This document shows, in pieces, positions 1-4,578 of a stretch of 5,788 bases of DNA. A model generated the notes under the pieces. It was not told the DNA's origin and ran no database searches. It saw only the letters and a program-made list of their open reading frames with translations. A program made the position numbers and the translations under genes. Source of the stretch: a bacterium. GTDB lineage: Bacteria > Spirochaetota > JAHITG01. The stretch's first letter is position 1. The number at the start of each line of letters is the position of its first letter. The stretch spans positions 1 to 5,788 of the forward strand of contig JAQTRT010000204.1 in NCBI GenBank assembly GCA_028711675.1. The letters are read 5' to 3'.

Positions 1-308
1 TCCAGATACCTGTCCCCGCCGCCCCAGTTGATATTGCTGAAAGCATCCGGCGATCCCATACTGGTGGATTCGCCGACATAACTGCTGAATAAGCCGTTCG
101 TTATGTGAATGGTCTGGACATCGCCGGACCAGAGGAGACTGCCCGCAACGGCCGCGTCATATATTCTAAAGATGATATTATGGCTGCCGCTGATGGGCAC
201 GCCGCTCTGTAATATTTTTCCCTGGTAGTTGATCATGCACGGGACTCGTGCGGAAAGCTGGGGAATAACAGAAATCAAGAGAGAAAAAAGCAGGATGATC
301 GTTCTCAT
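1..308 (-). CDS. Predicted exported protein, N-terminal part (runs off left edge)
   Basis: An open frame on the minus strand starts at the ATG at 306-308 and stays open for 102 codons to the window edge. A strong Shine-Dalgarno sequence, GGGGAGG, lies 5 bases upstream of the ATG. Residues 1-20 look like a Sec signal peptide: MRT, a hydrophobic core (IILLFSLLISVI), then QLSA as a likely cleavage site. The mature start contains INYQGKILQSGVPISG, then FRIYDAAVAGSLLWSGD and an ITNGLFSSYVGE segment. From memory, this pattern (N-Y-Q-G, G-x-P-x-x-G, F-x-I-Y-D, L-W, G-x-F) opens many large secreted or surface proteins in MAGs from several phyla, often ahead of repeat or adhesin-like regions. The function is unknown and the C-terminal part is outside the window. 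Confidence is high that it is a gene and low for any role. Confidence 0.8.
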   Translation of the reverse strand, partial: MRTIILLFSLLISVIPQLSARVPCMINYQGKILQSGVPISGSHNIIFRIYDAAVAGSLLWSGDVQTIHITNGLFSSYVGESTSMGSPDAFSNINWGGGDRYL

Positions 309-355
309 AAGTGCCTCCCCTTACGATGTCTTCCCGTTTGAGAGTATCTGATCGG

Positions 356-383
356 ATAATAATAAAAAAAATAGTCAAGTCAA
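356..383 (-). promoter_or_regulatory. Sigma-70-like promoter for the exported-protein gene
   Basis: On the minus strand, TTGACT (378-383) is followed after 16 bases by TATTAT (356-361). Each hexamer matches the sigma-70 consensus at 5 of 6 positions. Transcription would begin near 349, giving a leader of about 40 bases before the ATG at 308. A second, overlapping TTGACT lies at 373-378 but has no -10 at a suitable distance. This promoter lies downstream of the dnaK terminator, so the exported protein looks independently transcribed. Confidence 0.6.
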
Positions 384-429
384 AGGATTTCGCTGAGAAA
401 TGTTCCGGAGAACCGGATTGATATCTTCC

Positions 430-466
430 AATAAAAAAAGCGAGGAGGATCCTCGCTTTTTTTATT
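430..466. terminator. Bidirectional rho-independent terminator after dnaK
   Basis: This is a perfect inverted repeat with a G/C core, GCGAGGA (440-446), a 3-base GGA loop (447-449) and TCCTCGC (450-456). Runs of seven A (433-439) and seven T (457-463) flank the core, so the pairing extends to about 17 bp per arm. A U-tract follows the core hairpin in either direction. It begins about 25 bases after the dnaK stop and so ends the dnaK transcript. It could also stop any plus-strand transcription coming from the left. Confidence 0.9.
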
Positions 467-490
467 GTTTGGTTTGACTTAACCCGGTCT

Positions 491-2446
491 TTATTCAACG
501 ACCTTGTAATCCGCGTCAACGACATTGTCCTTGTCGTCTTTAGACTTGGCCTGCTTGGACTGTTTGGTGTCCGAAGCTTCCTGGCCTTCCTGGCTGTTGA
601 ATCCGGCGCCGGCATCAGGCTGCGGACCTGCACCGGGCTGGCCGGCCGTGGCGTTTTTGTAGATCTTTTCGGATATCTTGTACCATTCGGCGGTCAGGGC
701 CTCGTAAGCTTTCTTGATCTCATCCGCGTTGTCCGAGCTTACGCTCTTCTTGGCCGTGTCCACGGCGTTCTTGATGTTCGTCGCTTCGTCCGCGCTTAAT
801 TTATCCTTGAACTCCTTTTCGCTCTTTTCGATCTGGTAGATGAGGCTGTCCAGTTTGTTCCGTTCCTCGATCACTTCCTTCCGTTTTTTGTCCTCGTCCT
901 GGTTCTTCTCCGCGTCCTTCACCATCTTATCGATCTCCTGTTCGTTCAAACCGCTCTTGGCTTCGATCCTGATGCTCTGCTCCTTGTTCGTGGCCTTATC
1001 TTTGGCCAGGACATGGAGGATGCCGTTGGAATCGATATCAAAGGTAACTTCGACCTGCGGCACTCCGCGGGGGGCAGGGGGAATACCGTCCAGGATAAAC
1101 CGGCCGAGGGACCTGTTGTCCTTGGCCATGGGCCGTTCGCCCTGCAGGACGTTGATCTCCACGGACGTCTGGCTGTCCGCGGCTGTGGAGAAGATCTCGC
1201 TCTTCTTCGTCGGGATGGTTGTGTTCCGCTGGATGAGCGGAGTGGAAACTCCACCGAGTGTTTCCACGCCCAGGGAGAGCGGGGTCACGTCAAGGAGAAG
1301 GATGTCCTTCACTTCGCCTTTCAATACACCGGCCTGGATGGCGGCGCCGATGGCTACCGCTTCATCCGGGTTCACTCCCTTGTTCGGCTCTTTGCCGAAG
1401 AATTCCTTCACGATCTTCTGGACCAGGGGGATCCTCGTGGACCCTCCGACCAGGAGAACTTCGTCTATATCGCTTGGTTTCAGTTTCGCATCATTCAGCG
1501 CGTTCTGCATGGGTACCATTGTAGAGCGGATCACATCACCCAGGAGCTGTTCCAGCTTGGCCCGTGTCAGGGTCATGATCAGATGTTTGGGCCCGTTTGA
1601 ATCAGCCGTGATAAAGGGCAGGTTGATCTCGGTCTGCATGGTTGTGGAAAGTTCGCATTTGGCCTTTTCGCTGGCTTCCTTCAGCCTCTGAAGGGCCATA
1701 GGGTCCTTTCTCAGGTCCACGCCGTTTTCTTTCTTGAATACATCAGCCACATGGTCAATGACGATCTGGTCAAAATCATCGCCGCCCAGATGGGTATTGC
1801 CGTTCGTGGATTTAACCTCGAACACGCCGTCACCCAGCTCCAGGACGGAAATATCATATGTACCGCCGCCCAGGTCATACACGGCGATCTTCTCGTTTTT
1901 TTTCTTTTCCAGGCCGTAGGCCAGGGATGAAGCCGTGGGTTCGTTGATGATGCGCAGTATGTACAACCCCGCGATCTTTAAGGCGTCCTTTGCGGCCTGC
2001 CTCTGGGCATCATTGAAATTAGCCGGGACCGTAACAACGGCGTCCGTTACTTTTTCACCCAGGTAATCTTCGGCTGTCTGTTTCATCTTCTGCAAGATCA
2101 TGGCCGATATCTCCGGCGGGGAATACACTTTTCCGCCTGCTTCCACACGCGCGTCGCTGTTGGGCCCCTTGATCACTTTATAAGGGACTTTTTTGGATTC
2201 CTCGGTGACCTCATCATAACGTCTTCCCATGAACCTCTTTATGGAAAATACGGTGTTCTGGGGATTGACAACTGCCTGCCTTTTGGCAATGCCTCCTACC
2301 AGGATCTCGTTATTTTTCGTGAATCCGACCACAGAAGCAGTGGTCCTGGCTCCCTCTGAATTAGGGATGACAACAGGTTCGCCGCCTTCCATTACGGCCA
2401 CGACTGAGAATGTCGTTCCTAAGTCAATTCCGATTGCTTTCGACAT
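491..2446 (-). CDS. dnaK: Molecular chaperone DnaK (Hsp70)
   Basis: This is a complete 651-residue cytosolic Hsp70, within the normal bacterial range, which binds and releases exposed hydrophobic peptides through an ATP cycle driven by DnaJ and GrpE. The nucleotide-binding domain spans about 1-380. It carries IDLGTTFS at 7-14, the catalytic-type Lys at 70, INEPTAS around E169, DLGGGTYD at 191-198 (T196 aligns with the E. coli autophosphorylation Thr) and LLVGGSTRIP at 331-340. The interdomain linker is DILLLD (381-386). The substrate-binding beta domain follows, with L397 and A422 at the positions of the E. coli peptide arch (M404 and A429). An alpha-helical lid starts near 500. A Gly/Pro/Ala/Gln-rich tail ends in DADYKVVE, a variant of the usual acidic DnaK end. 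The segment after GRRYDEV has the longer diderm-type form. The start is supported by AGGAGG 7 bases upstream of the ATG. No grpE, dnaJ or hrcA is adjacent. Confidence 0.98.
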   Translation of the reverse strand: MSKAIGIDLGTTFSVVAVMEGGEPVVIPNSEGARTTASVVGFTKNNEILVGGIAKRQAVVNPQNTVFSIKRFMGRRYDEVTEESKKVPYKVIKGPNSDARVEAGGKVYSPPEISAMILQKMKQTAEDYLGEKVTDAVVTVPANFNDAQRQAAKDALKIAGLYILRIINEPTASSLAYGLEKKKNEKIAVYDLGGGTYDISVLELGDGVFEVKSTNGNTHLGGDDFDQIVIDHVADVFKKENGVDLRKDPMALQRLKEASEKAKCELSTTMQTEINLPFITADSNGPKHLIMTLTRAKLEQLLGDVIRSTMVPMQNALNDAKLKPSDIDEVLLVGGSTRIPLVQKIVKEFFGKEPNKGVNPDEAVAIGAAIQAGVLKGEVKDILLLDVTPLSLGVETLGGVSTPLIQRNTTIPTKKSEIFSTAADSQTSVEINVLQGERPMAKDNRSLGRFILDGIPPAPRGVPQVEVTFDIDSNGILHVLAKDKATNKEQSIRIEAKSGLNEQEIDKMVKDAEKNQDEDKKRKEVIEERNKLDSLIYQIEKSEKEFKDKLSADEATNIKNAVDTAKKSVSSDNADEIKKAYEALTAEWYKISEKIYKNATAGQPGAGPQPDAGAGFNSQEGQEASDTKQSKQAKSKDDKDNVVDADYKVVE

Positions 2447-2481
2447 GGCAAAACCTCCTGAAACATTATCATTACTGGAGA

Positions 2482-2510
2482 TATTTAAGCACAGTTCCCT
2501 GATTTGTCAA
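2482..2510 (-). promoter_or_regulatory. Sigma-70 promoter of dnaK
   Basis: On the minus strand, a perfect TTGACA -35 (2505-2510) is followed by a 17-base spacer and TAAATA (2482-2487) as the -10. Transcription would start near 2475, giving a leader of about 29 bases that contains the AGGAGG ribosome binding site (2454-2459). I looked for the CIRCE operator (TTAGCACTC-N9-GAGTGCTAA), which controls dnaK through HrcA in many bacteria, and did not find it. No clear heat-shock sigma-32 promoter is visible either. The sequence therefore predicts housekeeping expression of dnaK. Confidence 0.75.
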
Positions 2511-2600
2511 TAAATTTTCATGATTTTTTATCTTTATCAGTCGGGTAATACTATATAATTTTAAATATTCCTGTTTTATTTTATTATTTATTGCTGATTT

Positions 2601-2624
2601 CTTTGTGCCTTTATATCTTTGTGG
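2601..2624. repeat. Degenerate 8-bp tandem repeat (CTTTGTGN, 3 units)
   Basis: Three contiguous octamers occur: CTTTGTGC (2601-2608), CTTTATAT (2609-2616) and CTTTGTGG (2617-2624). They are followed by CTGAATTCC. From memory, sequences of the CACAAAG-unit type are common between genes in many MAGs and often generate spurious Lys/Gln/His-rich ORFs. No function is known to me. Confidence 0.6.
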
Positions 2625-2657
2625 CTGAATTCCTTCATAAATATTTTTAAAAAGTAC

Positions 2658-2685
2658 TTTACTTTTCAAAAAAACATGTTATATT
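2658..2685 (+). promoter_or_regulatory. Probable promoter of the fumarase operon, extended -10
   Basis: TTTACT (2658-2663, 4 of 6 to the -35 consensus) is followed by a 16-base spacer and TATATT (2680-2685). A TG dinucleotide sits one base before the -10 (2677-2678), making an extended -10 that can compensate for a weak -35. Transcription would begin near 2692, leaving a leader of about 112 bases before the alpha-subunit ATG. Confidence 0.5.
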
Positions 2686-2803
2686 ATCCGATTGAATTAT
2701 GGAACCTGACAAGATTATGCCTGTCGTTCAGGCTATTACACAGCCTTAAGCCCTGCTGCTGGTTCCGGGAATACGGGAAAGGCCAGATTTAAGGAAAAAA
2801 AAT

Positions 2804-3673
2804 ATGGTAAACAGTTCCAAAGAAAACCTGAGAAAAGTCAGTGTTAAAGTGATAGAAAATGCAATTTATGAAGGCATTGTCAATATTACCCATAAATTAC
2901 CCGAGGATATCAAGAAAGCATTAAAGGACAGTTATTCCACGGAGACCGATTCTACGGGGAAATATATAATTAACCAGCTTATCAAGAATTATGAGATCGC
3001 GGCCAAGGAGAGGGTCCCGCTCTGCCAGGATACAGGATCCATAACGATCTTTATCGAGATCGGGCAGGATGTTTATCTTTCCGACGGTTATATCCTTTCC
3101 GCTGTCAATAAAGCTGTTTCCTGGGCCACAGCCGATAAATATCTGAGGTGTTCCGTGGTGGATGATCCCATTACCCGGAAGAATAATAATGATAATACAC
3201 CTGCTGTTATTTATACGGAATACGCACGCGGGGACAGGGTAAAATTATATATCATGGCCAAGGGCGGCGGCAGCGAGAACGCCTCCACGTCAGCCATGCT
3301 TCCGCTGAAATACGCTGATAAGGATAAGTTAAAAGAATACATCATCAGCTGGGTGAAACAGAACGCGGCCAAATCCTGCCCTCCCCTCGTCGTGGGAATC
3401 GGGCTGGGAGGAACATTCGATTATGTCTCGGTACTGGCTAAAAAAGCCTTGCTGCGGAAGATCGATTCCAGGAATAAGAGCAGCTTCTATAATAAATTCG
3501 AGAAGGAACTCCTGGCTGACATCAATAAACTGAACATCGGACCTATGGGCCTGGGAGGCAAGACCACGGCCCTGGCTGTATACATCGAGCAGCACCCGAC
3601 GCATATCACCAGTTTGCCCATTGCCATCAATCTGGATTGTCACTCGCACCGGGTGATCAAGATAGTGATCTGA
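2804..3673 (+). CDS. Class I (Fe-S) fumarase / tartrate-dehydratase-type hydro-lyase, alpha subunit
   Basis: This 289-residue protein is the cluster-binding subunit of an oxygen-sensitive [4Fe-4S] hydro-lyase. The family interconverts fumarate and L-malate (TCA cycle, often the reductive branch in anaerobes) or dehydrates L-tartrate. The three expected cluster cysteines are present: C74 in PLCQDTG, C192 in SCPPLVVGIGLGG and C279 in LDCHSHR. Other family motifs are KGGGSEN (153-159), GPMGLGGKTT (246-255) and THITSLP, whose H267 lies 12 residues before C279, as the active-site His does in related enzymes. The length is normal for the two-subunit form. AAGGA lies 8 bases before the chosen ATG. 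The beta subunit follows after 93 bases. Fumarate is the likelier substrate in this core-gene setting, but the sequence alone does not exclude tartrate. Confidence 0.93.
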   Translation: MVNSSKENLRKVSVKVIENAIYEGIVNITHKLPEDIKKALKDSYSTETDSTGKYIINQLIKNYEIAAKERVPLCQDTGSITIFIEIGQDVYLSDGYILSAVNKAVSWATADKYLRCSVVDDPITRKNNNDNTPAVIYTEYARGDRVKLYIMAKGGGSENASTSAMLPLKYADKDKLKEYIISWVKQNAAKSCPPLVVGIGLGGTFDYVSVLAKKALLRKIDSRNKSSFYNKFEKELLADINKLNIGPMGLGGKTTALAVYIEQHPTHITSLPIAINLDCHSHRVIKIVI

Positions 3674-3687
3674 TCAAGGAGTTCGTT

Positions 3688-3715
3688 GTTCATGGTTTAT
3701 GGTCCTTAGTTGAAA
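3688..3715. repeat. Degenerate 7-bp tandem repeat (GTTYATG-like, up to 4 units)
   Basis: Successive heptamers occur: GTTCATG (3688-3694), GTTTATG (3695-3701), GTCCTTA (3702-3708) and GTTGAAA (3709-3715). The first two differ at one base and the last two are decayed or not true copies. The repeat sits in the 93-base gap between the two hydro-lyase subunit genes, upstream of the beta ribosome binding site. Confidence 0.45.
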
Positions 3716-3766
3716 GATCCAAAGGCCGGGGACTATCAATTAAATAGATAGAGATGGAGAGAACTG

Positions 3767-4291
3767 ATGAAAGAAGTAGCGATCAAGACGCCGTTAACGG
3801 ATAATATCATACATAACCTTAACATTAAAGAGCTGGCCAAGATCACGGGTGTTGTGTATACCCTGAGGGATGCGTCAGCGGTTAAGCTGAAAGAAGAGCT
3901 GAGCCGGAAAAAGAAAGCCGGTTTTAATCTTGATAAGGGAGTGATCTACTTCTGCGGACCTTCACCCACTCAGAAAGGAAAGATCATCGGTTCATGCGGC
4001 CCCACCACTTCCAAAAGGTTCGAGGATTATATGGAGATCCTGATGAAGGCTGGTGTCAAGGGTTTTATCGGCAAAGGGCCTGTGAGCGATACGGTCGTAA
4101 ACATGCTGAAGAAACATAACGGTGTTTATTTCGTTGCTACAGGCGGAGCGGGCGCTTATCTGTCCACGTTCGTCAGGTCCAAAGAGATCATTGCTTATAA
4201 AGATCTGGGGCCTGAGGCTGTTCATAAGCTTGAAGTAAAAGATTTTCCCACGATCGTCGCTTCTGCCAAGGGAAAAACACTTTTTAGCTGA
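3767..4291 (+). CDS. Class I (Fe-S) fumarase / tartrate-dehydratase-type hydro-lyase, beta subunit
   Basis: This 174-residue protein is the partner of the preceding gene and supplies substrate-binding residues to the shared active site. Family motifs in order are the opening KTPLTDNIIHNLNIKEL, the G-x-x-Y-T-x-RD motif at 28-35, YFCGPSPTQKG (61-71), CGPTTSKR (77-84, with the Thr and Arg that contact substrate in class I fumarases), the GKG Lys at 103, and ATGGAGA (124-130). It ends with EVKDFPTIVASAKG. Length is typical or slightly short. The start has GGAG 7 bases upstream. One oddity: the usual RDxxH motif reads RDASA here (34-38), so the near-invariant His is Ala38. Everything else looks intact, so I call it functional but possibly altered. 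It is co-directional with alpha and no promoter is evident between them, so co-transcription is likely. Confidence 0.93.
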   Translation: MKEVAIKTPLTDNIIHNLNIKELAKITGVVYTLRDASAVKLKEELSRKKKAGFNLDKGVIYFCGPSPTQKGKIIGSCGPTTSKRFEDYMEILMKAGVKGFIGKGPVSDTVVNMLKKHNGVYFVATGGAGAYLSTFVRSKEIIAYKDLGPEAVHKLEVKDFPTIVASAKGKTLFS

Positions 4292-4322
4292 TACCTGTAA
4301 ACAGAATACCGGGATCGATAAA

Positions 4323-4397
4323 GGGCGGTTAGCTCAGCCTGGTTAGAGCGCTTGCTCGACACGCAAGAGGTCACTAGTTCAATTCTAGTACCGCCCA
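4323..4397 (+). tRNA. tRNA-Val (anticodon GAC), with C at position 33
   Basis: A full cloverleaf folds. The acceptor stem GGGCGGT/ACCGCCC pairs perfectly (4323-4329 with 4390-4396) and the discriminator is A (4397). The D stem is GCTC/GAGC with a GG-containing D loop. The anticodon stem is CTTGC/GCAAG (4351-4355 and 4363-4367). The T stem is ACTAG/CTAGT with loop TTCAATT. The anticodon loop is TCGACAC, placing GAC at 4358-4360, which reads Val codons GUC and GUU. No CCA is encoded. Position 33 (4357) is C instead of the almost universal U. The gene begins 31 bases after the beta-subunit stop, with no clear promoter or terminator between them, and lies upstream of thrS. Confidence 0.95.
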
Positions 4398-4400
4398 GAT

Positions 4401-4440
4401 TAGCAGGTTAGTAAGCTGGCAGGTTGGTCTTTTGGTAAGT
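4401..4440. repeat. Degenerate 8-bp tandem repeat (TGGYARGT-like, 5 units)
   Basis: Five contiguous octamers start four bases after the tRNA: TAGCAGGT, TAGTAAGC, TGGCAGGT, TGGTCTTT and TGGTAAGT. The first, third and fifth are close copies, and the second and fourth are more decayed. The phase holds exactly across 40 bases. No function is known to me. Confidence 0.65.
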
Positions 4441-4464
4441 TTGCGGAGCGGTCTGACAGAATAA

Positions 4465-4578
4465 CAGGTTCTCGATGAGAACAAAGATGCCGGCAATTTA
4501 AAAGAAACGGATATTTCGAAAATGAAGATGAATGTGATGAGTACGGTCTCCTTTAAACGTGTGCTTGATAACTTATGA
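4465..4578 (+). other. Short open frame overlapping the thrS start by ATGA; possible leader ORF or gene remnant
   Basis: A frame is open from 4465 (after a TAA at 4462-4464) to the TGA at 4576-4578. Its first ATG is at 4522, giving an 18-residue peptide, MKMNVMSTVSFKRVLDNL. The TGA overlaps the thrS ATG (4575-4577) in the ATGA arrangement typical of translational coupling. No strong Shine-Dalgarno precedes 4522. The part before the ATG also reads like coding sequence (DAGNLKETDISK), so this could be the tail of a decayed gene. It has only one Thr codon, so a threonine-attenuation leader is unlikely. It may also be chance. Confidence 0.25.
4468..4482 (+). promoter_or_regulatory. Small hairpin in the thrS leader
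   Basis: GTTCTC (4468-4473), loop GAT, and GAGAAC (4477-4482) form a perfect 6-bp stem about 92 bases before the thrS ATG. No T-tract follows, so it is not a terminator, and I see no T-box consensus (AGGGTGG) nearby. ThrRS represses its own mRNA through a tRNA-Thr-like leader in E. coli, but the resemblance here is too slight to claim that mechanism. Confidence 0.25.

Larger units (their letters stand above)
2447..2803. other. Divergent A/T-rich intergenic region between dnaK and the fumarase operon
   Basis: This 357-bp gap separates divergent genes. From left to right it holds the dnaK ribosome binding site and promoter, an A/T-rich stretch (about 2511-2600), a short octamer repeat (2601-2624), the fumarase promoter (2658-2685) and a leader of about 110 bases. 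A 65-codon minus-strand frame at 2472-2669 runs through the dnaK promoter and the repeat. I judge it non-coding because it has low-complexity, Lys/Asn/Ile-rich content and covers promoter DNA. The leader contains only a weak hairpin (GCCTG, 5-base loop, CAGGC, about 2719-2733). I recognise no riboswitch. Confidence 0.7.

Noticed and set aside
404..417. Small hairpin TCCGG-AGAA-CCGGA upstream of the exported-protein promoter
   Set aside because: A 5-bp stem in this context is expected by chance and has no T-tract or known operator match.
178..633. 151-codon minus-strand frame across the dnaK end, the terminator and the exported-protein start
   Set aside because: It spans a strong terminator and two real genes in other frames and has a composition typical of chance ORFs.
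840..1691. 283-codon plus-strand frame inside dnaK
   Set aside because: It is an antisense shadow of the unmistakable dnaK coding sequence and lacks recognisable domains.
2472..2669. 65-codon minus-strand frame upstream of dnaK
   Set aside because: It runs through the dnaK promoter and the octamer repeat, has low-complexity Lys/Asn/Ile-rich content and no ribosome binding site that I can see, so it is probably spurious.
2699..2749. 16-codon frame in the fumarase leader (MEPDKIMPVVQAITQP)
   Set aside because: It begins only a few bases after the predicted transcription start with no ribosome binding site, and there is no amino-acid pattern suggesting attenuation.
4270..4286. AAAAACACTTTTT inverted repeat at the end of the beta-subunit gene
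   Set aside because: It lies within the coding sequence, is A/T only, and lacks the G/C stem needed for a terminator.
4398..4574. T-box or tRNA-Thr-like operator in front of thrS
   Set aside because: No AGGGTGG-type T-box sequence or convincing tRNA-Thr anticodon-arm mimic could be found; only one 6-bp hairpin is present.
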